DNA of 64,000 nt, taken from assembly GCA_003415625.1 (NCBI GenBank), contig PYIU01000006.1:2170001-2234000 (forward strand), in the 5' to 3' direction. Source of the stretch: Aquanectria penicillioides (lineage: Eukaryota; Ascomycota; Sordariomycetes; Hypocreales; Nectriaceae). The position numbers and the translations under genes were made by a program. A model generated the notes under the pieces. That model saw only the letters and a program-made list of their open reading frames with translations. It made no database searches and was not told the origin of the DNA. The first letter of the stretch is position 1. Each line of letters starts with the position of its first letter. Shown in pieces: positions 25,640-39,747 of the stretch.

Positions 25640-28042
25640 TTACTGTACTTGGCTGACAATCTCGCTGGCCTTACCCAGAGACTCGACCATCTGCTGGCAC
25701 TCCTTCCGTCTCCGGATGGTGTAGTCGCTCTCCTTCAGTAGCTCGTCGATGCTGTCAGTTCGGTACATGTTCTCTAGGAGCTCTCGTTGCATCTCGTCCT
25801 TGGTAAACCTGTCGATATGTGGTGAGATGGCTTTCTCAAATCATGCCTGACAACCGAGACTTACTGGACAAGAGTGAGCATGATGGACTTGGGGACCATG
25901 TCGATCATGGTTCGCTTGACAATGTTGTAGTAGGAGGAAATCAGCAGCTCTGTGGAGGTGGATTAGCGGCCGGACGAAGAACGCCAGAGTAAAAAGTGGT
26001 CTACGTACTGATGACCTCGACCTCAATGTTCTCTCGCTCCGACAGGGTGCCAGAGGCCTTGAGGGTAGGGGGAGGGGCCTCCATGGCGGCAGCCTTCTTC
26101 TTGTTCTTCGCAGCGAAGAAGCTGCCAAAGAAACCCGCGTTGCCGCTGTTCTCTGGCTCAGGGACAGTGGGGCTAGCAGCGCGGGGGGTCGAGGCAAGCG
26201 GCTTGCCGGTCTTGGGGTCAACTTGCACAGGCTTAGGGGGGTTGTGACGCTCGTTCACAATGGCCATGGCCTAAAAGTAAATGGTTAGCATCTGCCCTGA
26301 ACGGAAAGGCACCTAGAAAAGTCACTTACTCGGTGGCCGTTAAGGAAGTCGGGGTGGCCGGTGTTGATGTAGCACGCCTCCATGGCGACGAGATCACGAA
26401 CCAACTTGTTGGTAGGCTCCATGGCCTTCTTGAAGAAGCCGATGACAACGCCGTGCATCTTCTCCTTGAGCTGAGGGTATCGGCGGTAGAGGTGCTTGCC
26501 GAGGAGCTGCGATAGGATGCGCACCAGCTCATCATACACCAGGGATACACACTTTAAGCTGGGTTCCTCAAGGCGTTTGATCTGCTGCTTGACGATCAAC
26601 TCGAAGGCGGTGGTGCCGACAAAAAGGGCAGGGGAGGAACCAGACGAATTGTATAGAATGGTACGGATGTCGACATCCTTGACAACGTCAAAGGGGTCGA
26701 TAGCCTTGACACCGTTGGAGTAGAGCTCGTGGAAGACGAAACTGATACGGGCGCCTCCTGACAACTCGGTGCTTGACAGCTCGGTGTTATTACCATCCAG
26801 AACTGTTCGCCACTCATTGGTGAACTCGGTGATGATGTTAAGGACGATGTTGGCGCTGTTGCCCAGCATGGAAGGACCCAGGCTCTCGAGTTCAGCCGTG
26901 TACTTTTGTAGGGAGCTGGAGATGCGTGCCTTGATGTCGGGCAGAGTCTGTTTGATGTGCATCATGAGGATTAGGTTGAGCTTGCGGGCCAAGTAAGGGG
27001 TACCGCAGTAGCTGCTCTTGTTACGGTAGGCCTTGTGGTTATCGAAGAAGTTCTTTTCCGCCTCGAGAGCTGCGTTGATGGCCTTCTTGTTGTCGATGTC
27101 ACGCTGGCCTCGGTTCACCACAGGGACGTAACCCAATCGGAGGGGAATAACACGGTTGGAGAGAATGTCGATAACGTCAGTTCCCTCGTCCATCAAATCA
27201 ACTTTGGTCAGGACACCAATAGTTCGCTGACCCTCGGGGTCGACCTCACGCGCAAGCTTGAGGCCATCAGAGTTGGCTAGATCCTGGTTGGCCGCAGTAA
27301 CGGCAAGGACAATAGCATTTGATTTTCCGATGTACTTGAGAACCATCTCTCGGATCTGTCGCTCGATATCTCGGGGCTGGTCTCCGACAGGGACCTTGGT
27401 TAGACCAGGCAGATCGACCAGAGTCAGGGTCAGGACGTTGGGAGAGTAGATGCGCAGGTTGATGGGGGCAGGCGAGATACCACCATTTCGGCCGACCTTT
27501 GCTTCGGTTTCTCTGGAAATTTCGTCACGGATCTTGTTGAAGTCGTAGAACTTCTGGCCAGGGACGTGGAGGAATTCTCCCCACTCATCGGCGTTGGCGG
27601 CCTTGTCTGTGCCGGCGGCGATCTCCTCTGGCTTGACGCCATTGGATTGAGCAGGACGGTTGATAAGCTGGAGGACGAGGGGTCGTCGGGTCACAATACC
27701 AGAGCCTCGGGGCAAACTGTGAGGTACAAGTCAGCTCTGGATGGTTTCAAGGAGCATCAAGGGGGAGGGGGGGCTTGCGGGAGTTGAGGGCACTCACAAG
27801 TCTCGACCGACAATATTCTCCAATACTGAACTCTTTCCGCTTGACTGACTACCGACGACGGCAATCTGGGGCAAGTCGATGGGGTTGTTCACTCCGACAG
27901 TCGCAAAGACATCTTGAAGCTTGTTGACGAGCCTGGTGGGGGATAGGTTAGAGACAGGTGTCTAGGAGGTCTGACGGCGGGGGGCTTACTGGATGAGGGC
28001 GGGATCCGAGATGCCACCCGGCGTAGCGAGGGAGCCGCTCAT
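25640..28042 (-). CDS. VPS1: Dynamin-like GTPase Vps1
   Basis: Large GTPase for membrane scission at Golgi/endosomes, vacuolar sorting and peroxisome fission. Six exons: 27990-28042, 27798-27932, 26330-27716, 26009-26270, 25865-25949 and 25640-25808. All splice ends are canonical, the total is 2091 bases and the product 696 residues, typical for Vps1. GTPase motifs: P-loop GSQSSGKSS (about 45-53), [14 protein letters not shown] (164-177) and TKVD (233-236). The dynamin middle domain follows ([16 protein letters not shown]). A variable insert in exon 4 ([17 protein letters not shown]..., Lys/Ala-rich) takes the place of the PH domain of classical dynamins. The GTPase effector domain ends the protein ([18 protein letters not shown] ... 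[16 protein letters not shown]). The start [18 protein letters not shown] is short and followed at once by the conserved LVNKLQDVF helix. Confidence 0.97.
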
Positions 28043-31000
28043 GGTCGGTATCGTGGTATAACCTCCAGCAAAGCTCCAGGTATAACTGAGATCGGTTGTA
28101 AGGGGGGTTTGTGGTGAGGTAGAACGAGGTTGGGCTCTTGAACAGCCGGCTAGCTGAGCTGCTGGTTGAGGGGCGGTCGACAGGGGAGAGAGAACTCCTG
28201 AAGCGATGCACAATCTCCAAGTCGAGAGGCGAAAAAAAGTAAGGGGGGGCTTGAGATTGAAGCCGGACGGATGTTCTGGGCCGAAATCGATGGGAAGCAG
28301 CAGGATCGGCAGAGGAGGTCGTGAAATAAGGGAACGCGTTGAGAAGCTGGAATAGGGAGGACCGCAAGACGACACCGAGTTCACGAGCCTAACAAGGACA
28401 CTAAACTTGCGCCGCCCCCCGGAGAGTTGCATCCCAAGCCACAATGTGGCGCGCCAGCCCCCCATGCTCCATGGCGTCTGCCTCTGGACATGGCGAAAGC
28501 GCTGTGGTTGGGTGGTTTCTTGAAGAAATATTGAAACACGTGACTAGACCTCTGATGTAGTCCTGGTCCCTGGCTGTGGCTGGTGCTTTCGGGTTAATTC
28601 TGTAGCCTGGACGATAACGTCACCAGGTGATGCGTTCCATGGCAAAAGAAATACGGATGCCTTGTGGATGGGTTAGGGCCGCAACAAGAGGCCGCTCACC
28701 TCGTTGTCGGTGACCAACTCTATGCATACCTCGGTGTGCACATGCACATGCATTTACACCGAACTCAGATGTGGCTATCGCTGGTGGTCGGCGAAGATCG
28801 GATGTATATGCGTTCCATACCTATCTTTATTGCTTCGATGATGGGTGCTACATACCATATTCGGCCTGAACCTTGATTTGCTTCTTATTCCCTGGTGCTA
28901 CTTATGCTTTCGACTTGTCGATGATGATTTATCCGATTGGACAGACTGAATGAGACGTACGGCAAAAGTCTCTGGCGTACCCATGCCCTGGGAACTCATT
29001 ACGATCTACATATAAAGGGGGTAAAGATCACAGCACCAGGAGCGAGGGTTGCGGCCGCTCACCAAGTTCATTCGAAACCAATTAGGCAGCTTGATGACTA
29101 CAAGGAATGTTCTCAACACAATGATTCGACCTAGTATCCAAATTCCAGAACTACCCACTTATATCTTTTCTTGGTCTCTCGGCTTGAGAAATAGATAGAA
29201 CCAGCGCTGACCCCATGCACCCGGCCTGGTTTGGTCGTTTTGGATGAGGGGCAGATGCTTATCAGTCGGCGGAGGGACGGTGGGGTCATAAGTCACAAGG
29301 GTCTCGTTAGCACAGCACCCAACTGCAGAAAGATGCCACACGACCAGGTTTGGTACGTGGATGATGGGGTGGAGAATAAAGGATAGCCATGAACCCCAGA
29401 TGCAGGCTGTGGAAGGGCTACAAAAGGGAATGGCAGAATCAGTTTATTTTATCTCTAGGGGTCGAGAAACTGGTGGGGTACCAACCGGCGTTCCAGTTCC
29501 AGAAATTATAAGTGCGAGAGAGTGTGAGTGTGAGTGTGCAAGTCTGAGTCTGAGTACGAGCGAGTGTGAGTGCGTGTGTGTGCTTCGCCCATGTGATGAC
29601 GGGACTGGGTGACTGAGACGTCATCATTCTTACCAAGTTTGATTGATTGATGTTGCCCAAGGCGACAGTGTATGGAGTTAGTGGTGTGATGACCGACTCC
29701 ATGTCGGTGGCACAGCGTTAGTCGCACTGGTTTTCGACTACAGAGCAACCAGCTTGAATCGCCACGGTGTTACAACGTCTGGATATCTCCCGTCTCCTGG
29801 CATCGTTTGCCATTGTTTCGGCCGAAATTATGAATCGCGAGGCCGTGGAAGCGGGACAAGGATCTCACCTGGCATCTCGACAGTTGACACCTCCCGAAGC
29901 ATGAAGGTTGTCCGTCGCCATGAAACACCAATAAATACGGGCCGTCCAGATCCTCTTCGCAGCAGCTGCAGCACCATGCCCAACTGCCCCACCCTGTCCG
30001 CCAGCGCACCTCGTCCACGGACCAAGCCCTCCAGCCACTGGGAACCACTGGAACCCGGTCCTGAAGTCCACTGAAGCCTCACTGGACCGCAGCTGACCGG
30101 GCCCCCTCCCCGGCCTATCTGGGTTCTCCACACGCCGCCAGCTGTCCCGCCAAGGGCTGCCCCCGGAGCAGTAGCGATACCACTAACAGCACCGCCCAAA
30201 TATGGCGAGGAACAGCGAGGAACAGCGAGGCACAGCGCCAAACCCGACCTCACCACCACTGAAGGCACATCCTGGTACAGCACAGCACGGACTCGGACAT
30301 ACTCATCCCGACACACCACCTCCAGCGTCCAACGTCCAACGACGACATCTCTCCTCTTCAACTCCCGTCATCCGCACCCCGTCGCATCCCCCCCCGGGGA
30401 TTCTTCCACTCACGGCCTTTAACAATTCTTGACCATATTTCAACCACGGCACGCAGTCGCCCTGCCCCCGGATCCAGTCATTCAACAACCGCCTCCACCT
30501 CCACCTCCCGCTCCCGCTCCCAACGACACTTCGCCTCCACCTGTCGTCCGAAGCTGCTCTCTCGCCAGCCCCTTTCGTCCCGCCTCATTTCTCTCGAATA
30601 CTTTGCTCTTCTGGCCCCCGGTCAGCTTCCCGTTAAAATCTCAAGTCCGATCCCACCGCGGTCACAAGCCGCGGAGTGGCCGACCTGGACTCCTCCGGCT
30701 CCCGCCCTCTCTCCAGGCCCCCATACACACCTCCGATAGCACGACTACGCCGCAGCCTTCATCCATATCCTCTAGCACTGAATCCTCTACTTTGACCTCC
30801 GACCCCACCCCTGTCGCTCCCTTCACCCCTTCAGTCAACCAACAAGCGCTTCAAACTCGAGCCTCGACTGGCACTGCGAATATAGGTTCTTCGGCTGCCC
30901 GTCTCGCCCGACCCTCGAGTCAAGCGCCGCCCCAGGTCCTCGGACGACGCCAGCGTTCCTCTACTCCCGAGTTACTATCAAGCGTCGAGCGTGCTCCTGG

Positions 31001-31073
31001 AGGTAGCGAAGGAGACCGTGACGCCAACAATAACACCCGTGAGCCTGCTCCGAAACGAAGACGCGGCGACACC
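28043..31073. other. Divergent spacer between VPS1 and the GID7-like gene
   Basis: Shared upstream DNA. A CACGTGAC box lies at 28537-28544, about 500 bases upstream of VPS1. A degenerate GAGTGT-type repeat lies at about 29520-29582. From about 30430 to 31073 the frame of the GID7-like gene is already open but has no ATG. Upstream of it, ATG 30202 opens a separate 76-codon frame ending at 30432. Either the leader is long or a first coding exon lies here. Confidence 0.5.
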
Positions 31074-33058
31074 ATGATGGGTGAGAGTGACTCGCCTGAC
31101 CCGCATAATGGTGCCCCTTTGGGCTACTCGAACGGTTCATCAATGGCTCAGTCCCAAAGAATAGCCGCAGCTGGCGTCACAAATGGTCACAAAGCTGCCG
31201 TCAACGGCAAGAGCAGTTCTGGCACGACCAACACCCGGCACCCCTCCACATACTTCGGCCATGACCGACAAGAAGTCACCCGGTTACTTATCCAGGCCCT
31301 GTCAGACATGGGATACCAGACCGCGGCAGAAAATGTTAGCCAAGAAAGTGGGTTTGAGCTGGAGAGCCCAACTGTTGCCGGCTTTAGGTCAGCGGTGCTG
31401 AGCGGTTCTTGGGTGGTGGCAGAGCAGCTCCTGTCAGGCGCATCGTACGAGGCGGACGGACAAGGTAATGGGCTCGTCCTGGCGCCTGGATCTGATAGGA
31501 ATATGATGAGGTTCTGGCTCCGGCAGCAGAAGTTCCTTGAGCTTCTCGAACAGCGGGATACAACCCGTGCTCTCATGGTGCTCCGTTCAGAGCTGACCCC
31601 GCTCTCTCATGACACCACGAAACTTCATTTTCTATCAAGCCTGCTTATGTGCCGATCTACCGAAGACCTTATGGCAAGGGCAGAATGGGATGGTGCAAAT
31701 GGAGAGTCCAGAAAGCGCTTGTTGTCGGATCTATCCAGTACGTCGAGCCTCAATTCCCACAAAGTTGCTCACTTGACTGACAGAACACAGAATGTATCTC
31801 GCCATCTGTCATGCTACCCGAGAACCGCCTAGCGGTTTTGCTTGAGCAGGTTAAGCAGAGCCAAATTGATACTTGCCTATATCATACAGAGGCTTTGTCG
31901 CCGTCGCTGTATTCTGATCACTTCTGTGATCGAAGAAATTTCCCTACCGAAGTCGCGATTGAGCTCTCAGACTTGCCGGGCGAGGTTTGGCAGGTGCAGT
32001 TTTCTCACGATGGAAGCAAGCTTGCTGCTTGTGGAAGCAGGGAACAGGTCATTCTATGGGACCCAAAGACATTCGCAGTCTTGCGTTTACTAAGTGACCA
32101 TGAGGGTGGCGTCGGCAACATCGCATTTAGCCCCGATGATTCCATGATCGTGTGTTGCTCTCAAGACAAGTACGCGAGGCTATGGGACACTAATGTAAGT
32201 GACATCCTGAATGAATACGGCTGCAATCCTTATATTGACACAAATCCTTTTAGACCGGATCTCTTCTCAAGAAACTCAGGCGTTTTGAAGAGCCTGTTAG
32301 TGGTTGTGTCTGGGCTCGTGACAACCGGTCGTTCACCGTGGGGACATTGGATCGCGGTCACAGCCTCTGCACATTTAATGTTCATGACGACGAGGTCTTC
32401 GACTGGGGGAAGAGACACCGCGTTCAGGACATATGTGGCTCTCCCGATGGTCGGTGGCTTGTGGCTGTGGACGACCATCAAACTATACACGTCTATAACG
32501 CCCTTACCCACGAGCTCGAGTTTGATATGGAGCTGAAGGCCCGCCCTACATCCGTGAGTATCAGTCAAGATTCACGTCACCTGCTTGTGAATAAGAAAGA
32601 CGGCGAGGCGCAGCTCATCGACCTCGTCACCCGAAACTCAGTTCAGAAGTTCTTTGGCCACACTGGCGGCGAATTCCTCATCCGCAGCTCCTTCGGTGGC
32701 CCCAGTGAGAGTTTCGTCCTGAGCGGTAGTGAGGATGGCAACATTCTCATCTGGCACAAGAACACGGGCGCTGCCGTCGAGCGCATGCTCGCCCACCACC
32801 CGCGCTGTAACGCTGTCTCGTGGAATCCTGCTGACCCCTTTATGCTGGCATCGTGCGGCGATGACGGTCGGGTCAAGATGTAAGTTGCATCCCTTCCCTC
32901 TGGGCCCGAATCTTGACAGCTACATAATGCGTGTTCTGGTTTGCTAATGTGTAATTCTTCTCTCTAGCTGGTCGAACAAATCCCGATGCTTTGAGATCAG
33001 ATCCCGCTACCACAGGGGCTCATCATCCAACGGATGGAGGATCCCAGAAGAGGCCTAG
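31074..33058 (+). CDS. GID7: GID7/WDR26-like LisH-CTLH-WD40 protein
   Basis: Likely subunit of the GID/CTLH E3 ubiquitin ligase, which in yeast degrades gluconeogenic enzymes on return to glucose. Exons are 31074-31737, 31791-32194, 32254-32879 and 32968-33058, giving 594 residues. A LisH motif is at about 66-97 (VTRLLIQALSDMGYQTAAE), with a CTLH region following (FRSAVLSGSWVVAEQLL ... FWLRQQKFLELLEQRDTTRAL). WD repeats follow from about 255 (GEVWQVQFSHDGSKLAACG, ILWDP, ARLWDTN, VSGSEDGNILIWHK-like and LASCGDDGRVKIWS). Splice sites are canonical. ATG 31074 is the first in-frame ATG, yet the frame is open for more than 600 bases before it and reads like a Ser/Pro-rich disordered N-terminus with a basic PAPKRRRGD patch. 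A true start in an upstream exon, for example from ATG 30202, is therefore possible. The domain assignment is firm; the 5' end is not. Confidence 0.9.
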
Positions 33059-36000
33059 GAGGCATCCCTTGGTCGACTGTGTATTCTTGGCAACTAACTA
33101 CCTAGTACCATATCAGCCGACAACAAGAACAACAATAATGGTAACAACCAACAGGTAGCGCCATCATGCACCTAGGTAGTCGGTTCCAACTCGAGCCATT
33201 ATTGAAAGCGCGGACACACAGGGGATGACAGAAGAAGGATTTGGACTTTCTTGTTGGGATATTAGAGACGAGTAAACGAACCCGTCAGGACGACGGTTTT
33301 GCACATGTGAGGAGGAAGGGAGTCGTTTGCTTGGCCCACAGTTCGAAGCGTGACACTACTTTTTTTTTGTCCCGTTTTATCACGGAGCGGAGAAAGGGGA
33401 ACGATGAAGGCGGCGTTTTCATTGCCTCTTACTTTTGGTCATTTCTGGCGTTGGTGCACACACGGCGGGAGAGACAGGTTCATGAGCCGATAACAACGGA
33501 GGACCTTGTAACTTTTTTCCCCTCTTCCTTTCTTTTCTATTCCCGTTCTTTCTCAATCGCCTCTGCCGTTAGACTGGCTATTCTCCATGCAAGCAATCCC
33601 ACCTTACATTACATACCGGTATTCACCTCACATAACCTTGCCTATATTATCTACAATATGCATGATCAAGGTTCTCCTTTTCTTCGGATGTGGGTTAGGG
33701 GTGAGAGGGCAATGAAGCCGGGATTTTCCTTGCTCAGGGTAGATGGGACGAGATGCATGAATGAGACCAACCCGCTCGGCAACCGAACACACGTCTTAGC
33801 ACCGATCTCTGAACGGAACCGAGAGAATTTGGTGAGGTGCGGCAAGAATTGCATCTGGGTTGGGGGTTTGGAGGATTGAAACAAGGATGGACCTTGGGGC
33901 GTAGGTGAGGCGCGGGAGGCTGTGGGGAGAACGCCCATCTCGTCATATCGAGCGACGCATCTCGCTAGAGTCTTCAGTCCCGGCCTGCCTTGTCTTGCCT
34001 GGGCTTACCTTGCCTCTTGCCTCTTGCCTCTTGCATAGTTGGCGGACTCTAAGGGGACACGTCACAAAACGAAGTCGTGTGAGGGAACCTGGCAGCCACC
34101 GAGAGAAGAGAAAAGAGGAAGAACGCAGAAGATAATGATGAAGATGAAAGAAGAAACGGTCCGTGGTGGCAGTCGGTGGAGTGAGGGGTTTCTCCTGGCC
34201 ACCTGGTTGGTTTGATAGGCACCGGTGGACGACGGTAGCTGATGGCTGGCGGCGGTGATGATCGGCCCTCAAGGGGGCGAGGCTATCTTTGACAGACGAG
34301 AGATCGCACACGTTGTTACTGTACTAGTGTTGTTATTGCTATTGCTAATGCCATTGGAATTGATATTTGAATTTGACATTGCCATTGGCGTCGGCACCGG
34401 TATCACATCGGGTGGAAAGTGTGTTACGTACTCACTACAGATAGCCGCTCGCCATTTCTCTGTGGTGCCGAGGTTCCAGCCTGGGGTTTCTGACGGGCCG
34501 GCGTGACGTTGGGTACTTGACTTGTACCTAGGCAAGTGCCAGCGGCTTGCTTTGGAGGCGATGAAACAGAGTTGTGACGGACATATCTCGGCAGCCAAAC
34601 CGGGCAGGTGGAAGAGTGAGATAAGTTCATTATGTTACGTTACGTATTCGTAGGTAGTGGCTGAATGGCGAAGCGCATCAAAAGAAAAAGGAGCCGTTCC
34701 TGAAGTCTGTCGCGGTGCGACGAGGCAAGCCCGGCAGTGGCGAACGTGGGACGAGGCCAGGTGACAAAGAGGAAAAGAAAGCGTGTGGGCTGGTGAAGCG
34801 TACCTGCATGATCCGATGCGATGACAGGACGGGGGCCTGCGGGCTATGGTGAGATGAGGTACGGGAGGGCACGCCATCTGTGCACGACAGAGATACAGGG
34901 TCAAGCATCAAACTCTCGCCCAAGCGTCGCTGTACTGTGTACTGCTCGCGGTGGGGGAGGGAGTGCCATGTCAACCCCGGAAGACAAGCCCACGATGACA
35001 GACGGTGGAGGGGGACACCCGGGACAGGCCAAGGCGCCTAGAGAGGCGGTCAGGTAAGCGACAGCTGCAATTGGCACCGTCGGCCGGGACCATCGGAGGG
35101 TTCGACGTCTGGGTGTGTGGGAGGGAGACGGGGTTTGGATGAGAATCGGCGATGGAACGGACCGCTTGGGCCATGACGGTCGAAGCCGCTTTTGGATTCG
35201 GGGGCCGCCCAAGGGCAACTAAGACAAAGACCACACTTCTAGAACAGCAACACCCCATCATGCAGGGGTGGGGACTTGGGATCGACTAGTCGAGTGGCTA
35301 ATGAACTGGCCTCAGCTGGGCCTGCTACTGTTTGCTTGCCCGATCTCAAAGCGCCCCAACACCAAACTCGCCATCTCTACTCCGTATATAGTAGTCTGTC
35401 GCGAGGCCGCCATTCCACCCGGCGGCGGTCGGCCATGGCACTGGCGGTCGTCTTTGGTTGGCGTGAGGCGCCATCCAGGCCAGGCCAAACCCGCCATTGA
35501 GGTATCTGGATGGAGACATGACAGCCCAATGGCCTCATAACGGTGGCCAGTGACGGTGGATGGGCCGTGGACGAGTTGGTGCAATGCAATACGATGCGAT
35601 GAGAATTATGTGGGCGATCTGTCTCGGCGCGATTGAGCGATCCGGGGGCTGTCGAAATGGTCGGGTGGTCGTGGTCCATCATCATCGAAGGCGGGCCTTG
35701 CACATGGCGCTAGAGTGTGGCATCATCGCAAAGTAACAGTCGCCTGTTGAGAACCAACCCGAACTGAAGAACCTCTCGGCCTTCGTGGGGATTCCCCCCC
35801 CCCCCCAGTTAGCTAGTAGACACACTGACACGGAAAGAAAAAAAGCAACATGTTTTTCTTTTCTTTTTTCGCGGAGCAAGTCCGACCGCCACTGGCGGGA
35901 GACACAAACGCCGCCACGGAACCCTGCATTGTTAGACATTGCCGCAATTGGTAGTGGTGCATGCATCGCATGCCCAGTTCAAGACCGCCTTTGTTTAGAT

Positions 36001-39000
36001 GCACAGAGTAACATTCTAACCTACCTTCGAACCCCGGTGGGATGTCTCAGGTCGCGTTTCGCAGACGTACCGAGTACAGGATCAGATCTGGGGTGAGGTC
36101 AGCAAGATCCTGTCCAAGATGGTTTAGTCGTCTTACGTGTGCGTATCCCGAATGCGTAACATATTATCGATTAGAAGCGTTCGTCGCTTACCCGCATTCG
36201 TTCAACAGTTATGGGACCCTCTGAACCAGTTTGCCATGCGGCTGGCGTTGAGACTCACACGAATCACATCATCCGCTCCGCACTGTCAAAGCCTCACCAG
36301 AATGTGGGGAGACGAGGGGCAGGTAGGGCAGGAAAACGACGAGAACGAGCAAGGCAAGCCTGGAGCCCTGACTACTAAAGTCAGTCTTGGGGTTTTCCCT
36401 CTTCTGTGATCGTCTGATGGTCACCGCCCATGTACCATCTCAAGCCACCAAGGCACCGGTGGTGGGCCACTATATCATAGCCTGCGTGCTCCTCGGCCGC
36501 TTTTGCCCCTGACGCCAAAACGCCATGGTGGATTGAGCCTTTTTGTTGCCGCAAGATGGCTGGTGAGGCGTGTTGGAAAGTGGTGAAAGCACCGAAGCTC
36601 GCGATGTTGCCGCATGCCACTTAGGTGTTCCTTGCTCTTAGTTAAGCTGCATCGCCTATGTATGATATTGTTGAGGATTGGTAGGACAGTGCCGGCCGAT
36701 GTCCCGCGAGAAAATCGGAATCGTAGATCCCCGGTTGGATCCAAAATAGGCACTTGCCCATGACGATACAGGGAGCCCCTGTTCCAGTGACCATGTTTGA
36801 TTATGTATGTGATTGGGTTAAGAAAACATATTTAATGTATGGTCGCTTCATCATATGTATGAACATACATGAAAAGGAGGTACCAAAGAAACATCTGGTC
36901 CATAAATTTGATTAGGATGAAGAATCGCCAATGTCTTAGCAACTCCAGTTGAACGAGTCAAGCCTTGAAGAATACGGATAGGATCGGCACCGTCGGAGTG
37001 AAGAAAGGATGGTGCTGAATCTAATAAATGTCACCTTGGAATCTCCGATACCCGATAACCCACTCTTAAAAAAAGAAAACCCCACCTTGGAAAGAAAACC
37101 TATTTCGTTTGATAGCAAGGCTACAATCTACGTGGGTAAATAGCTCCTGTAGATATTGTTGACAATTGGTGATCGGCGGGTAGGGCCGTGATGGCGGGGC
37201 GGCAGGCGTAGATGGCGATCACTGAGCGGGAGAGCCCTCTGCTGTAGGGGCGGTCAGAACTAACGAGACCACTCTTGGCGAAGAAATGGAAGGTGGCAGA
37301 GCCAGGGTAGAGAAATGTGAGCTGATCGAACTTGGGACATCGTGGGGTTACCTTCAATGAGGATAGCAGCGTACGAGTTCGTGAACCTCCACTCAAATAC
37401 CAAGCCATGCCCTTGGAACACCTCCTGCGTAGACTGTGGCCACAGAAGTAGGTGGGTGGCGCACTATAGAGTGGATGTGTCGGCCACATGGGCTTTAGCG
37501 TTTGTGCCTGTGGAGGGTTGGGTTACGGCCGTGCATGGGATCAATGTGGATGCAACTTCCCAGCCCCGGAACGCAGTGAATGAAGTTGAGCTGAGAATCG
37601 CGAGAACAGAGAGTGTGTGTGACAGAGAGACAGACGGAACGATTTCAAACGCGGAATAATAGGAGGAGGAGGAATAGCAAGAGTCAAAAGAGTTTCGCCC
37701 CAACAATCCATTGTCTGGTGTAGCATTGTGGCAGCGGACCGAGACAAGAAGCCATGAAACGGCAATTCTGGACAAATGCAAAGATAACAAGGTGACGAGG
37801 CCCATTACTTTTGGTGTCTCACATGGCTCATCTGGGTTTGGATGAGGGCCGTTGTCGAGGCCGCTACCCGGTGTCTAAGTCCGTGAATGGATATTATCCC
37901 GAGGGCGCAATCCGCCTTTGATAGGAGTTGTGTACTTCGTGGGGAGAAGTGAGTCTCGAACCGTGGTGCTTGTCGGTTTTCGATATTCGCTGGTTCAGAG
38001 GAAGTGTCAGCAGAGTGGATGCCATGCTCGTCTTGCCCCTTTCTTGGCCGTCTTGACCCCATCATAGTGACGAGTTGTTCGGCATTGTTGGCCTCAGTTT
38101 CCCCTCGCGAAGCCGTGACTCGTACTCTAGCCGCCTAGGTGCCTAGGTTTGAGATGCTATGATCTGAATGATGTTGAAAGAGCCCGGGGTTTGAAGATGT
38201 TATTGATTAGACTGAAGTATGGGTGTCCGAAGTTGGACCATGATGGCACATCCCGGGACTTTGTGATGCTTGGTTTACTTGGCTTGCGGCTTCCTAGGGG
38301 AACGACTTGTAGAACTTCGTGGGTGTACGGTGGGCGTCGCGCTGCAGTACAATCGGACAGGTACATGGGGTGGCGGGACTACATGGGTGCCTCGAGTCCT
38401 CTGGACATCCATGCTCACACAGAGGCTAGTCGGACCAGGCCAACGAATCCAGGGCCTATGGTGAAGCACGGACGACAGCATCGCCAGGGATGTAATGCCG
38501 GGGTTGGTTTGAGCGTCCTGGATGGGCCAGAAACCCAGAAACCCAGAGACCCAAAGTTGTCAGGTCCATTCTGAAACCGAAGGGTGCCGCGGGTTGGGCG
38601 TTCGTCCGGTCAATCAGAAAGTTGGGACGAACACCCACACAGGGGGATAGCTGGCGGTAACATCAGCGTTCGGTCAGCATCAGCCGCCACCACGACTCGG
38701 CGACAACACGGCGACAAGAAAGAGCACAAAGGAGGCGTCGGCGGTTGGTGGAGCATGCACCAAAGCCCCAGCCCACCCGCAGACTCAATGATAACGCCCA
38801 CAGCAGATGCAGAGTGGTACAGCACCTTGTCCAGTTGCAGCGCTATGCAGAGAACCGGGACGAGGATGATGAGTGTTTGATGGGCTTGTCCAGTCGGTAG
38901 AGTGCCTTGTTGTGTGTGGCAAAAATGCCCGAACCCTGCTGGCGAAGAGCCGTGTTTGTTTCCTTGTGGATGGAGCCTTGATGGAGCCCAGCTCATTACA

Positions 39001-39711
39001 GAGGAAGGACGGTGGAAGCATCCAATGCATCCCAATGCAGGTGCATCCTGCTAAAAGGACGCTGGTCCCTGAGTCGTGCTCCCTGTCCGCAGGTGCGCCC
39101 TGGCCCTCTTGCCCAGTGGCCCTTGGCTTGTGGCCTGTGGCCCTGGCATTTCTGTTGGTGCTTTTCTGGAGGGTAGGGGCGCCCGTTACCCAGAAGGTAA
39201 TGGGTGCCGCAGGTACCTTGTCCTGTGCAGTCCCTTTTCCATTTCCCACTACATACCTGAGGTAGGTAGGGACATACTTTGCTGGCAGTACGCTACGGAC
39301 GCCCACTAAATCGCCTTTCTGCCAGTCCTGTACGGAGTCGGACGACGAGAGGCCGCCCTTGTTTTCTTCCCGCATGGGATCGACAGCGCCACGAGGACTA
39401 TGTAACCCAGCGCGGGCACGGGGTTGTTGGGCCATGTAACTCCGTACTAGCCATGCAGCATGGTAGCATCTGGGAACTGGGAAGGCGATGGATGGCTGGT
39501 CTAAAATAATGACGGGTCATGGATTAATGGCATAAACGGGGATGAATGAATGTTGGCGCGCGCACAACACACGCGCATGCACAGACAATGCGCTACGCTA
39601 TGCATGCTGAGTTGCATGCACCGCTCTGGTCTGCAGGATGCACGTTTTTCTTATTGTTATTTTACCGCTGCTGAAGGGGCACAGACGAGCTGGACATATG
39701 CGTTTGCGTTG

Positions 39712-39747
<36 letters not shown>

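Noticed and set aside
33241..33879. 212-codon plus-strand frame after the GID7-like gene
   Set aside because: It lies in the expected 3' flank, reads through T-rich tracts and has no recognisable family feature.
36018..36036. T-loop-like TTCGAACCCC, possible tRNA 3' end
   Set aside because: The flanking bases cannot form a T-arm stem on either strand and no acceptor stem or anticodon arm is visible.
38785..39435. 216-codon minus-strand frame with an ATG
   Set aside because: No domain, no splice context, low-complexity Thr/Pro/Arg composition. Not distinguishable from chance.
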